Positions 43,966 to 52,241 of a stretch of 64,000 nucleotides of DNA are shown in pieces. The DNA lies in NCBI RefSeq assembly GCF_000526415.1, contig NZ_JAGA01000002.1, positions 764,001-828,000 on the forward strand, given 5' to 3'. Positions within the stretch are counted from its first letter, which is position 1. Every line of letters begins with the position of its first letter. This DNA comes from Kallotenue papyrolyticum (GTDB lineage Bacteria > Chloroflexota > Chloroflexia > Chloroflexales > Kallotenuaceae). Both the position numbers and the translations under genes were made by a program. The notes under the pieces are model-generated. The model worked only from the letters and a program-made list of their open reading frames with translations. It ran no database searches and was not told the origin of the DNA.

Positions 43966-45774
43966 CTAAGCGCGGCGTTCCTGGTCGAGGCTGAGGACGG
44001 CCATGAACGCTTCCTGGGGAATCTCGACGCTGCCGACCATTTTCATTTTCTTTTTACCCTCTTTTTGTTTCTCCAGCAGCTTCTTTTTGCGCGTGATGTC
44101 GCCGCCGTAGCACTTGCTGAGGACGTCTTTGCGCAGCGCTTTGACGGTTTCGCGCGCGATGATCTTGGAGCCGATCGCGGCCTGGATCGGCACTTCGAAC
44201 ATTTGGCGCGGGATCAGACCGCGCAGTTTCTCAACGAGCTTGCGGCCCTGCTGGTAGGCGAACTCGCGATGGATGATCATCGACAGGGCATCGACGGGCA
44301 CGCCGTTGACCAGCACATCCAGCTTAACCAGATCGGCGGGCTGGTAGCCGGCCAAGGTGTAGTCCAGCGAGGCGTAGCCCTGGGTGCGCGACTTGAGCTG
44401 ATCGTAGAAATCGACCACGATCTCGGCCAGCGGGATGCGATATTTGAGCAGCACGCGCGTTTCTTCCAGGTAGTCCATTGCCTCGAACACGCCGCGGCGG
44501 CTGGTGACCAGCTCCATGACCTGGCCGATGTAGCGTGTGGGCACAATGATGCTGATCTGCATTACCGGCTCTTCGATGACCTCGATCTTGGAGGGATCGG
44601 GCATTTCGGAAGGATTATCGACCAGCACGATCTCGCCGCTGGTGGTCAGCACCTGGTACTCCACCGACGGCGCGGTGATCAGCAGGTTGAGGCCGTATTC
44701 GCGTTCGAGCCGCTCGCGCACGATCTCCATGTGCAGCAGGCCCAGAAAGCCGCAGCGGAAGCCGAAGCCCAGCGCCGCGCTGGTTTCGGGCTGGAACGAC
44801 AGCGCCGCATCGTTGAGTTTGAGCTTCTCTAGCGCGTCGCGTAGGTCGCCGTAGTCGTTGGATTCGACCGGGTAGATGCCGGCGAAGACCATCGGCTTGG
44901 CCGGACGGTAGCCGGCCAACGGGCTGGCCGCCGGCTGCTGGGCATGCGTCACGGTATCGCCGACCTGTACCTCGCCGACGTCCTTCAAGCCGGTGGCGAT
45001 GTAGCCGACCTCGCCGGCGCGCAGGGCATCCACCGGCGTCATCTGCGGACGGAAAACGCCCAGCTCCAGCGCCTCGACCTTGATCGCGGTGCCCATCAGC
45101 AGGATCTGCTCGCCGGGCCGCAGCGTGCCCTCCATCACGCGCACATAGGCGATCACGCCCTTGTAGGGGTTGTAGTGCGAATCGAAGATCAGCGCGCGCA
45201 GCGGTGCGGTCTCGTCGCCCTGCGGCGGCGGGATGCGCGCGACGATCGCCTCCAGGATCGCCGGCACGCCGGTGCCCTCCTTGGCGCTGACAAAGAGCAT
45301 CTCCTCGGCGCCGATGCCGATCACGCGCTCAATCTCCTCGGCGACCGCTTCGGGCTGTGCGCCGGGCAGATCGATCTTGTTGATCACCGGGATGATCGTC
45401 AGGTCATGCTCCATGGCCATGTACACGTTGGCCAGCGTCTGCGCCTCGATGCCCTGCGCGGCATCCACCACCAGCAGCGCGCCCTCGCAGGCGGCCAGCG
45501 CGCGACTGACCTCGTAGGAGAAATCGACATGGCCGGGACAGTCGATCAGGTTCAGCTCGTACGTCTGCCCGTCGGCGGCAGTATAGTCCAGGCGCACCGC
45601 CTTGGCTTTGATGGTAATGCCCTTTTCGCGCTCCAGGTCCATGCTGTCCAGCGCCTGTTCGCGCCGCTCGCGCTCGGAGAGCGCGCCGGTCAGCTCCAGC
45701 AGGCGGTCGGAGAGCGTGGTTTTGCCGTGATCGATATGCGCAATAATGCTGAAGTTACGGATATGCTGTGCCAT
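43966..45774 (-). CDS. lepA: Elongation factor 4 (LepA)
   Basis: LepA is a ribosome-bound GTPase that can back-translocate or aid initiation. The 602-residue protein has G1 '[10 protein letters not shown]', G2 '[10 protein letters not shown]', G3 'DCPGHVDF', G4 'NKIDLP' and G5 'VSAKEGTG', then domain II and the LepA-specific C-terminus ending near '[20 protein letters not shown]', quoted as '[10 protein letters not shown]'. ATG 45774 gives the usual '[10 protein letters not shown]' start; the ORF extends 16 codons upstream but without a ribosome site. Confidence 0.96.
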   Translation of the reverse strand: MAQHIRNFSIIAHIDHGKTTLSDRLLELTGALSERERREQALDSMDLEREKGITIKAKAVRLDYTAADGQTYELNLIDCPGHVDFSYEVSRALAACEGALLVVDAAQGIEAQTLANVYMAMEHDLTIIPVINKIDLPGAQPEAVAEEIERVIGIGAEEMLFVSAKEGTGVPAILEAIVARIPPPQGDETAPLRALIFDSHYNPYKGVIAYVRVMEGTLRPGEQILLMGTAIKVEALELGVFRPQMTPVDALRAGEVGYIATGLKDVGEVQVGDTVTHAQQPAASPLAGYRPAKPMVFAGIYPVESNDYGDLRDALEKLKLNDAALSFQPETSAALGFGFRCGFLGLLHMEIVRERLEREYGLNLLITAPSVEYQVLTTSGEIVLVDNPSEMPDPSKIEVIEEPVMQISIIVPTRYIGQVMELVTSRRGVFEAMDYLEETRVLLKYRIPLAEIVVDFYDQLKSRTQGYASLDYTLAGYQPADLVKLDVLVNGVPVDALSMIIHREFAYQQGRKLVEKLRGLIPRQMFEVPIQAAIGSKIIARETVKALRKDVLSKCYGGDITRKKKLLEKQKEGKKKMKMVGSVEIPQEAFMAVLSLDQERRA

Positions 45775-45907
45775 ACGTTCCGCACTGGATAAAAAAGTGT
45801 GGCGCGCTCCACCCATCGCCATGCCGGACGCGCTTCAGGCTGGCTATAGTGTACCATGCGCGTTGCTTGGCGGGAGCGGCATCAGGGGTGACGTCGGGAG
45901 TGGCGTA

Positions 45908-45929
45908 CGGGCGAAACATGTTTCGCCCG
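45908..45929. repeat. Perfect 22-bp palindrome, CGGGCGAAACA half-site
   Basis: The bases read CGGGCGAAACA and then its exact reverse complement, with no centre base. It is in the 295-nt gap between lepA and the UbiA gene, which otherwise shows no gene. It might be an interspersed repeat, terminator of UbiA transcripts or protein-binding site. Confidence 0.75.
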
Positions 45930-46069
45930 GACACAGGGAGGCCCGCACGCTCTACTCCCCCGACGCCTGACACGCCGCTACTCTGCCGCCCCTGCCCTCA
46001 TGGCTCTGGCCTGAGGTGCGACCGCGTGCCTTCTGCTGCGATGCTAGCGTCGCGCTCAACGAGAAGGTA

Positions 46070-47113
46070 CTACCCTGACGCGCTCAGTCCGTTGCCGGCC
46101 AGCAGCAAGATGGTGAGCACCAGCGCGCCCCAGGCCAGAATGGCGATCAGCAGGGGGCGATCCCGCAGCAGCAGCTCTTCAGGTGTGCCGCCCTCGCCGC
46201 GCTGATAGACCAGATACAGGTAGCGGAACAGCGCATAGATCACGAAGGGGATGGTGAGCATCAGCCAGGGGAAGCCGTCTTTGGGCACGCTGGGCGCCGA
46301 GAAGGTGGCGTAGGAGTAGGCGAAGATCGTGCAGGCCACCACGATCGTGATCAGGTGTTCCAGCAGTTGTGGCGAGTATTCGTTGAGAATACGGCGATGG
46401 TTGGCGGCGTTGGTGTCCAGTACCATCAGTTCGTTGCGGCGCTTGCCCAGGCCGAGGAAGAGCGCCAGCAGCAGCACGCACATCAGCCACCAGGGCGTGA
46501 TCGTCACCTGCAGGATCGCCGCGCCGCCGACCGCGCGCAGCACAAAGCCGCCGGCGATGCAGAACAGGTCGAGGATCACCACGTGCTTGAGCCAGAAGGT
46601 GTAGGCGATCTGCAACAGCAGGTACAGCAGCAGCACCACGCCAAAGGCATACCAGCCCAGTGTGCCGGCCTGGTAGAGCAGCTGCCAGGCGGCGGCGAGC
46701 GAGCTCTGGTGCGCTACGGACGGGCCGCTGAGCAAGCCGATCAGCCAGGGCAGCGCCGGCGATCCCAGGCCGAAGATCAGCGCGCCGGCGCGCGCCAGGC
46801 CCGGCGCGAGGCGGCCTGACGGTAGCGGGCGGTGCCGTTTGCGCGGATGGAGCCGATCCTGTTCCAGATCGGCCAGGTCGTTCATCAGGTACACCGCGCC
46901 GGAGACCAGACTGAAGAGCGCAAAGGCCAACACGACGCGGCCCAGCGCCCAGGCTTCGGTAAACAGATGTCGCTCGGCGAAGACAATGCCGGCGAACACA
47001 AACGCGTTTTTGATCCACTGCCGGGGGCGCATGCCCAGCAGCAGATATTTGAGCGCCTCCAGGCCACCGGCGCGCTCGACCGCGATGCGTGACTGCATAG
47101 CGTTGTGTGGCAT
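46070..47113 (-). CDS. UbiA-family prenyltransferase, decaprenyl-phosphate phosphoribosyltransferase-like
   Basis: The 347-residue membrane protein has about nine membrane segments and the UbiA motifs 'YLMNDLADLEQDRLHP' with 'RKRHRPLPSG' (first Asp-rich loop) and a second loop near 'LGLGKRRNELMVL'. The 'RPRQWIKN' start resembles enzymes that move phosphoribose to decaprenyl phosphate for arabinose-containing cell envelope donors. Other UbiA roles are possible. GGGAGG abuts ATG 47113; ATG 47098 is the alternative. Confidence 0.82.
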   Translation of the reverse strand: MPHNAMQSRIAVERAGGLEALKYLLLGMRPRQWIKNAFVFAGIVFAERHLFTEAWALGRVVLAFALFSLVSGAVYLMNDLADLEQDRLHPRKRHRPLPSGRLAPGLARAGALIFGLGSPALPWLIGLLSGPSVAHQSSLAAAWQLLYQAGTLGWYAFGVVLLLYLLLQIAYTFWLKHVVILDLFCIAGGFVLRAVGGAAILQVTITPWWLMCVLLLALFLGLGKRRNELMVLDTNAANHRRILNEYSPQLLEHLITIVVACTIFAYSYATFSAPSVPKDGFPWLMLTIPFVIYALFRYLYLVYQRGEGGTPEELLLRDRPLLIAILAWGALVLTILLLAGNGLSASG

Positions 47114-47153
47114 CCTCCCAGGACGCGCAACCGCACGCCCTGCGCACGGTGCG

Positions 47154-47182
47154 ATTGTACCGGACGTGTTGGTGCGCTGCAA
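47154..47182 (-). promoter_or_regulatory. Promoter of the UbiA-family gene
   Basis: Minus-strand TTGCAG (47177-47182) and TACAAT (47154-47159) are 17 nt apart. Its -35 lies 6 nt from the -35 of the divergent promoter. Confidence 0.68.
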
Positions 47183-47188
47183 CCGGGC

Positions 47189-47218
47189 TTGACAGCCCTG
47201 CGGTCCGGTCGGTATGCT
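47189..47218 (+). promoter_or_regulatory. Promoter of the VTT/DedA-like gene
   Basis: TTGACA (47189-47194) and TATGCT (47213-47218) are 18 nt apart, 29 nt ahead of ATG 47248; divergent with the UbiA promoter. Confidence 0.6.
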
Positions 47219-47247
47219 GCCGAACGTTCGTGGGAGATGACGACCGT

Positions 47248-47838
47248 ATGGAGCCGGGATCGGATCTCGTCGCTGGGCGCCGGCGGGCGATGTCAGCGCC
47301 GCGCCGCTGGATCCAGCCGCTGGTCTCCCTGCTGGGGGCGCTGCTGCTGTCTGGGGCGTTGATCGCGCTGCCGCTCGATGTCGAGCGCTGGGGACGGCTG
47401 GGGTATCTCGGTGTGTTTGTGCTGACGCTGCTCTCCAGCGCGACGATTCTGATCCCCAGCGCCGCGTTGGGCGCTGCGCTGAAGTTTGGTGCGGCGGCGA
47501 CGCTTAACCCGGTGCTGGTCGGCCTGCTGGCCGGGCTGGCCGCGGGCGTGGGCGAGAGCACCGGCTATCTGGCCGGACGCAGCGGTGCGCAACTGGCGCA
47601 GATGGAGCAGCGTGCCGGCTATCGGCAGATTGCCGCCTGGGTCCGACGCTTTGGTGTCTGGCCGGTGTTGGCGCTGGCGGCGGTGCCGTTGCCGCTGATC
47701 GATCTAGCCGGCCTGGCCGCCGGGGCGCTGGGCATGCCGTTCTGGCGCTTTCTGAGTGCCTGTACCCTGGGAAAAGTCGTGCGCTTCGTGCCCGTAGCGC
47801 TGCTGGGCGCTTGGCTGCGGGCGCGGGGTTGGCTCTGA
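47248..47838 (+). CDS. VTT/DedA-like membrane protein
   Basis: The 196-residue protein (ATG 47248; ATG 47290 possible) has hydrophobic segments near residues 28-48, 56-80, 84-105 and 145-170. The pattern 'GVGESTGYLAGR' then 'FGVWPVLALAAVPLPLIDLAGLAAGALGMPFWRFL', cited as 'VPLPLIDLAGLAAG', matches VTT (SNARE-associated/DedA) proteins that flip or handle lipids. It is followed after 19 nt by rdgB. Substrate is not inferable. Confidence 0.73.
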   Translation: MEPGSDLVAGRRRAMSAPRRWIQPLVSLLGALLLSGALIALPLDVERWGRLGYLGVFVLTLLSSATILIPSAALGAALKFGAAATLNPVLVGLLAGLAAGVGESTGYLAGRSGAQLAQMEQRAGYRQIAAWVRRFGVWPVLALAAVPLPLIDLAGLAAGALGMPFWRFLSACTLGKVVRFVPVALLGAWLRARGWL

Positions 47839-47857
47839 GCATGCGTCGAGGAGGGCT

Positions 47858-48463
47858 ATGCCGCCACGCTTGTTGATCGCTACTGGCAATCCGCACAAAG
47901 TCGAGGAGTTTCGCGCGCTGTTGGGCGATCTTCCCTTTGAGCTGGTGCGTCTGGATCAGGTCGGCATTCACGAGCAGATCGCGGAAACAGGCACGACCTT
48001 TGCCGAGAATGCGCGCCTCAAGGCCGAGGGCTACTGCCGACAGAGCGGGTTGCTGACCCTGGCGGATGACTCGGGTTTGGAGATCGCAGCGCTCAACGGC
48101 GCGCCGGGTGTCTATTCGGCGCGCTATGGCGGCGTGAGCGGACGCGCCCAGCTCGATCTGGTGCTGCAACACATGCACGACGTGCCCTGGCCGCAGCGTC
48201 AGGCCCGTTTTGTGTGCGTGATCGCGATCGCCGAGCCGCAGGGCGCGCTACACCTGGTGGAGGGCACGCTGGATGGCATGATCGCGCACGCGCCCCAGGG
48301 CGAGTTCGGTTTTGGCTATGACCCCATCTTCTACCTGCCGGAGCGCGGCCTGACCGTGGCGCAACTGCCGCCCGATGAGAAAAACCGCATCAGCCATCGC
48401 GCGCGGGCGGCCAAGCAGGCCCGCGCGATCCTGCTGGCGATCGCGCAGCGCGCAGCATCCTGA
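47858..48463 (+). CDS. rdgB: RdgB/HAM1 non-canonical purine NTP pyrophosphatase
   Basis: The enzyme cleaves ITP, dITP and XTP to monophosphates, keeping them out of nucleic acids. The 201-residue protein has 'IATGNPHKVEEF' (start), 'AENARLKAEGY', 'LADDSGLEIAALNGAPGVYSARYGG' cited as 'ADDSGLEI', 'EGEFGFGYDPIFYLPE' cited as 'FGFGYDPIF' and 'NRISHRARA'. GAGGAGG precedes the ATG. It lies 19 nt after the VTT gene, likely the same mRNA, and ends at a hairpin. Confidence 0.94.
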   Translation: MPPRLLIATGNPHKVEEFRALLGDLPFELVRLDQVGIHEQIAETGTTFAENARLKAEGYCRQSGLLTLADDSGLEIAALNGAPGVYSARYGGVSGRAQLDLVLQHMHDVPWPQRQARFVCVIAIAEPQGALHLVEGTLDGMIAHAPQGEFGFGYDPIFYLPERGLTVAQLPPDEKNRISHRARAAKQARAILLAIAQRAAS

Positions 48464-48508
48464 GTGGCGCCCGCTGCATGATCGTTTGGCTGTATTCCTG
48501 CTCACCAC

Positions 48509-48540
48509 CGCCCGATGCGTAGCTCAGCGTCGGGCGTTTC
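48509..48540 (+). terminator. Hairpin terminator after rdgB
   Basis: A 10-bp stem with one G-U (48509-48518 with 48527-48536) and an 8-nt loop is followed by TTTC, about 45 nt after the rdgB stop. Confidence 0.6.
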
Positions 48541-48870
48541 GATCCTGAGTCACCTGCCTTGCTCACTCCGCCGCATAGGTTGCTTTGGAGCGCTTAAGCG
48601 AACCATCTTGCGGTGAACCGCTTCGCTGTGGTGGCTTCGTCCTTTCTGCTGCCCTGCTTTGGTACTGCTTCTGCGAACGCGCTTCTACGCCGGATGAAAT
48701 GCTCGTCATGGATACACCGTATGACTCATGCCTGGCCGGAGCGGGCCTTTTAGCCTTGCTGATGCGCGGAAGGACGGATGCGTCATCGCGCATTTGTTCT
48801 GGTGTTTTGGCGTCGATTGCGTTGCCTGCCACCCCATTCACAGCGGTTGTTGGGGATGAATAGTTGCCTG
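48541..48870. other. Intergenic region with no supported gene
   Basis: The stretch is less GC-rich than its neighbours. It is open on both strands for 90-180 codons, but the deduced proteins look non-natural (low complexity, no hydrophobic pattern) and lack ribosome sites. I see no RNA fold. It may be a degraded gene. Confidence 0.45.
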
Positions 48871-48898
48871 TTGCAGAATAATGCATCTGTTGTACAAT
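48871..48898 (+). promoter_or_regulatory. Promoter of the basic AT-hook-like protein gene
   Basis: TTGCAG (48871-48876) and TACAAT (48893-48898) are 16 nt apart, in an AT-rich patch 80 nt ahead of ATG 48977. Confidence 0.6.
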
Positions 48899-48976
48899 AT
48901 GGTCAGGATAAACCGAAGTGTTCGTTTCAAACGGAATTTGCATGCCGTTTGGCGAACAAAGCAGATGGAGGTCTGT

Positions 48977-49327
48977 ATGCCGCAAGTGCACATCTACACA
49001 CCCGAAGAGCTGGCCGAGCGCGAAAAGAAGCCGCGTGGCCGGAGTGGACGCCGGCGCAGTGAGGAGCGCGTCCGCGCCATCGAGTTTTTCAAAGCGCAGT
49101 TGCAGGGCGCGCAACCGGGGTATGGCGGTGAAGTGCTGCTTGAGGAGGGTGAGGAAAAGCGCACGGTGCGCCAGAATCTCAAGATCGCGGCGCAGGAGTT
49201 GGGCCTGGCGCTGGCGTTTCGCCCGATCAAGGACAGGAGCCGCATCCAGTTCCGTGTGATTACGCCCGAGGAGGCGGCGGCGCGTCCGCGGCGGCGTGGT
49301 GGGCGACCGCCCAAGCGGCGCAGCTAG
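48977..49327 (+). CDS. Basic protein with AT-hook-like tail
   Basis: The 116-residue protein begins 'PQVHIYTPEELAERE', is rich in Arg/Lys/Glu and ends 'RRRGGRPPKRRS', containing a Gly-Arg-Pro core like an AT-hook DNA-binding motif. A central segment 'RTVRQNLKIAAQELGLAL' may be helical. A nucleoid or DNA-associated role is plausible from composition only. ATG 48977 has GGAGG upstream; ATG 48965 is a weaker alternative. It converges on a GNAT gene. Confidence 0.65.
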   Translation: MPQVHIYTPEELAEREKKPRGRSGRRRSEERVRAIEFFKAQLQGAQPGYGGEVLLEEGEEKRTVRQNLKIAAQELGLALAFRPIKDRSRIQFRVITPEEAAARPRRRGGRPPKRRS

Positions 49328-49357
49328 GGAGGGCCATCGCTGCGCGCTTGTGGCTGG

Positions 49358-49384
49358 CTGTAGCGCCTCCAGGAGGCGCTACAG
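49358..49384. terminator. Bidirectional terminator overlapping the GNAT stop codon
   Basis: A perfect 13-bp inverted repeat (49358-49370 with 49372-49384) lies between the convergent basic-protein and GNAT genes. The stop codon of the GNAT gene (49379-49381) is inside the second arm. Confidence 0.75.
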
Positions 49385-50059
49385 CTCTTTGTGCATCAGG
49401 AGATGGGTCGGCGCGCCCAGGGGCAGCCAGCCGAGCAAGCCGCGCCGTCGCCCGACGACAACGTAGCCGTGGTGGAGGTACAGGCGACAAGCCGCTTGGT
49501 TGTTGGCAGCGACCTCCAGCAGGACACTGGTTTTGCCGTAGCTGCGTGCGCGGTCGTGTAAGGCCGTCAGCAGGGCGCTGGCCACGCCCCGGCGACGCCA
49601 GGCGGCTGTGACGGCGACGCTGTAGATGTAGGCTTCGTGGCTGCGTGGCTGGTACATCGGCGGTTCGGTGAGTGCGGCGCGCAGATCGAGCAGCAGCGCC
49701 CGCCCAACGCCCAGCTCTTCGAAGAGCATGCGTTCTTCAAGTCCATCGCTGCGTGGATGCACCTCACGGGTGCGCAGGCCGGCGACGCCGATCGGTCGGT
49801 TCGCGCTATCGACGGCGACCAGCAGCCCATACAGGCGGCCCGGCAGGGTATGGATGCGCTCGATGAAGCGGCGGCCCGCGCGGCGATGGAGCCAGCCACC
49901 GTATTCATGGCCAAAGCCTTCCAGCAGCAGGTCGGCGATCGCGCCGGCGTCGGAGCGTGTGGCCGGACGGAGCGCAAAGCCCGAGGCGTCAGCCCCAGGG
50001 TTAGGCGTCTGGGCCTGCGGTGCGCTGCTTGCGCCGGATTGCGTTGGTTGGTGAGCCAC
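49379..50059 (-). CDS. GNAT family N-acetyltransferase
   Basis: The 226-residue protein (GTG 50059) has a Ser/Ala/Pro-rich N-terminal tail of about 30 residues, then 'LRPATRSDAGAIADLLLEGF' cited as 'ATRSDAGAIADLL', the acetyl-CoA loop 'WRRRGVASALLTAL' and 'NNQAACRLYLHHGYVVVGRR'. The 'EYGGWLHRRAGRRF' segment is typical of one bacterial GNAT subgroup. Acceptor unknown. A promoter lies upstream on the same strand. Confidence 0.83.
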   Translation of the reverse strand: MAHQPTQSGASSAPQAQTPNPGADASGFALRPATRSDAGAIADLLLEGFGHEYGGWLHRRAGRRFIERIHTLPGRLYGLLVAVDSANRPIGVAGLRTREVHPRSDGLEERMLFEELGVGRALLLDLRAALTEPPMYQPRSHEAYIYSVAVTAAWRRRGVASALLTALHDRARSYGKTSVLLEVAANNQAACRLYLHHGYVVVGRRRGLLGWLPLGAPTHLLMHKEL

Positions 50060-50078
50060 TCTGCACCGTCCTGCCTCC

Positions 50079-50107
50079 AGTGTACGGCCAGAGTTTCGCC
50101 GTTGCAA
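50079..50107 (-). promoter_or_regulatory. Promoter of the GNAT gene
   Basis: Minus-strand TTGCAA (50102-50107) and TACACT (50079-50084) are 17 nt apart, 20 nt from GTG 50059. Confidence 0.58.
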
Positions 50108-50170
50108 ATGGTGGGCCGCGAAGCGCTAACCGACGCACGCATGCGTGCGCCGGTCGCGAGCCACGCGCGG

Positions 50171-51517
50171 TTAGCTTTCCAGGCCGCGCAACAGGATCTC
50201 CGCTTCTTCGGGAGCGAGCCGGCCCTCATGGACCATCGACAGAATGGCCAGACGCTGGGCGTCGCGATCGGCCGGGCTGGCGGGTGGCGTCGACTCCGCG
50301 GAGGAGGGGGCCTCTGCCGCGCGGTCGATGCGCACGGTCTGGCCAGTGTAGGGCCGTGCCGGCGGCCGCGGAGGCTGGCCGGGCACGGGGGGGCGCGGTG
50401 GGAAGTGGCGCAGCGCCTGTTCGACTGCTTCTTGGGCTTTCGCAATGCCGGCGGCTGCCGCGGCGCGCGCTTCGCGCTTGATGCGCTCGATCTGTTCTGG
50501 ATCGAAGACGAACTCATGCTCGTTGAAGCGGCCATAGATGCGTGGCCGCCGGCCAAAGGAGCTGTGCAGTTCTTCACGCATCTCGCGCCGCGCCTCGCGT
50601 CCGGCGATGCGCACCTCGCGCGCGATCTCGCGGCCCAGATTCCCCAGATCGCGCGCCAGCGTGCGCCCCAACTCCTCCAGTTCGCGGCCCAGCCCACGCA
50701 GATCCTCGAAGCCGCCCCACTCGCCTGGGCTGCTCTGCTGCTCGGCCTGGCGCCCACCGCGGATCACCAGGTCGCCGCCGACGGTCAACTGCAGGCGTCG
50801 CTGGCCTTCGCCAAAGCGCAGGCTGATGCGGCCGGGACCGCGCCGCACGTTCCATCCCTCGCCGCTGCCGGTGATCTCGCCGCCGACAAAGGCCGTGATG
50901 AGCGCATCCGTAGCGGGATCCAGCGTCAGGGTGGCGTCGCCGCCAATCGTGCCGCTGCTGTCGGCCTCGAGCGCCGTTAGCGCTAGCTCCAGATCGCCGC
51001 CGATGTTGCCCAGCGCGCTCAGCCGCCCGACCTGGCGCAGGATGACGTCGCCGCCCGCCGCCCCCAGGCGAAACGAGGCGATCGAATCGGCCGTTAGGTC
51101 GCCGCCGATATGGCCAAGCGTGACCTCCTCACAAGCGCCATGCAGCTCGACATCCCCGCCAATCGTCTCCAGATGGGCGCGCGCGACGCCGGTGAGCGAC
51201 AGATCGCCGCCGATGCCCTGCGCCGTGAACTGCGTCAGCACCTGAGTCTGCTCGCCGCGGGGCCGAACCTCAACATCGCCGGCGATCCCGTCCAGCTCCA
51301 GGCTGGCCTCGGCCGGGAGCTGCAGCTCCAGATCGCCCGGATACCCCGCGATGGTGATGATCTGCTCCGCTTCGCGGATATAGCGCTCGAGATCGTCGTC
51401 GCCTGCGATGATCAGCGTGCGCTCGCCGCTGCCGGTGATGTCCACGTCTCCGCCGCAGCCGACGATGCGGATATGCAGTCCAGGTGCTACCTCACTGCGT
51501 GTCCATTGCGTGCTCAT
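50171..51517 (-). CDS. DUF4097-like beta-repeat protein with SHOCT-like C-terminus
   Basis: The 448-residue protein has a regular N-terminal region (residues 15-250) of about 20-residue units centred on Gly-Gly-Asp ('CGGDVDI', 'IGGDLSL', 'IGGDVEL', 'IGGDLTA', 'AGGDVIL', 'IGGDLEL', 'IGGDATL'), a likely beta-helix as in DUF4097 proteins. A charged helical region and Pro-rich linker follow, and it ends 'RLAILSMVHEGRLAPEEAE', a SHOCT-like hairpin. No signal peptide or membrane segment is seen. It is the last of a five-gene operon, 17 nt after its neighbour. Confidence 0.78.
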   Translation of the reverse strand: MSTQWTRSEVAPGLHIRIVGCGGDVDITGSGERTLIIAGDDDLERYIREAEQIITIAGYPGDLELQLPAEASLELDGIAGDVEVRPRGEQTQVLTQFTAQGIGGDLSLTGVARAHLETIGGDVELHGACEEVTLGHIGGDLTADSIASFRLGAAGGDVILRQVGRLSALGNIGGDLELALTALEADSSGTIGGDATLTLDPATDALITAFVGGEITGSGEGWNVRRGPGRISLRFGEGQRRLQLTVGGDLVIRGGRQAEQQSSPGEWGGFEDLRGLGRELEELGRTLARDLGNLGREIAREVRIAGREARREMREELHSSFGRRPRIYGRFNEHEFVFDPEQIERIKREARAAAAAGIAKAQEAVEQALRHFPPRPPVPGQPPRPPARPYTGQTVRIDRAAEAPSSAESTPPASPADRDAQRLAILSMVHEGRLAPEEAEILLRGLES

Positions 51518-51534
51518 AGCCTGCTCCTTTGTGA

Positions 51535-51813
51535 CTATTCGACGGTCAATTCCAGCCGCTCGCCATGCTGCTCATCGATCCAGGCCAATTCGGCAACGCC
51601 CTCGCGGGTCGCCTGCTCAACGACGCGCTCGATCGCGACATCGGGCGGCAGCAGGCGTGCACCCAGCCGCTGCGCGACGTTGACCAGGTTGATGGGCAGT
51701 GCCAGCATGACTTTGATCTGCCCGGTGCGCAGATCGACGATCCGCAGCCGCAGCAACTGCGCGGACCGCTTGCTGCCATGGCCAAGGTGCTGTAGTGATG
51801 TGGAGGCGCTCAT
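51535..51813 (-). CDS. Small protein associated with DUF2089/SHOCT operons
   Basis: The 92-residue protein contains 'RIVDLRTGQIKVMLALPINLVNV', quoted in part as 'TGQIKVMLALPINLV', and ends 'GVAELAWIDEQHGERLEL'. This 'TGK-x-V-x-IP-x-x-LV' and terminal 'GE-x-VE' pattern resembles a module in envelope-stress proteins with DUF4097/SHOCT domains; this is from memory of family sequences and needs a profile search. Its ATG overlaps the DUF2089 stop by 4 nt, so translation is coupled. Confidence 0.6.
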   Translation of the reverse strand: MSASTSLQHLGHGSKRSAQLLRLRIVDLRTGQIKVMLALPINLVNVAQRLGARLLPPDVAIERVVEQATREGVAELAWIDEQHGERLELTVE

Positions 51814-52205
51814 GGTTGTGCCTGAGGCTGGTTGCCGCTGGCGGCTTTGAGCTGCGCCAGCGCTTCTTCGGGGGTCAACTCGCCCCGGCCCAGCCGCTCC
51901 AGAACGTCCAGGCGCTCGCTGCGCGGTGGCGGCGGCGCTTCGCCATAGCCCATTGCCGCCGCCAGCTCGTCCATGCGGTTGCGTACTGTGTTGTAGTGCA
52001 CGCCTAGTTCGCTGGCAACGCGGTTCATGTTGCCGCGATTCTTGACCAGCAGGGCGATCAACTGGATCTGTTCTGGCGTGAGGCGCTTCAGCAGCCCGAG
52101 ATCGAACTGGCCTTCGATGCTACCGTGACAGTTCACGCAGTCCAGACGTGTGGCAATCAGCTCGCCAGCGCAGATCGGACAGCGCGTCAATAACGGATAA
52201 CTCAT
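51810..52205 (-). CDS. DUF2089 family protein: zinc ribbon, HTH and SHOCT-like module
   Basis: The 131-residue protein starts with a zinc ribbon (C-P-I-C near residue 9, C-V-N-C near 23), a helix-turn-helix 'IQLIALLVKNRGNMNRVASELGVHYNTVRNRM' cited as 'NRVASELGVHYNTVRN', and a C-terminal 'RLDVLERLGRGELTPEEALAQL'-like SHOCT hairpin. DUF2089 proteins are presumed DNA-binding regulators. ATG 52205 has GGAGG 8 nt upstream. It may regulate the operon it sits in. Confidence 0.84.
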   Translation of the reverse strand: MSYPLLTRCPICAGELIATRLDCVNCHGSIEGQFDLGLLKRLTPEQIQLIALLVKNRGNMNRVASELGVHYNTVRNRMDELAAAMGYGEAPPPPRSERLDVLERLGRGELTPEEALAQLKAASGNQPQAQP

Positions 52206-52241
52206 GCTACGATCCTCCTTGGCGTGGACGCCGTTCATCGC

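Noticed and set aside
48563-49114. 183-codon minus-strand frame between rdgB and the basic protein
   Set aside because: No hydrophobic or motif pattern, no ribosome site, and its upstream half overlaps a better-supported plus-strand gene.
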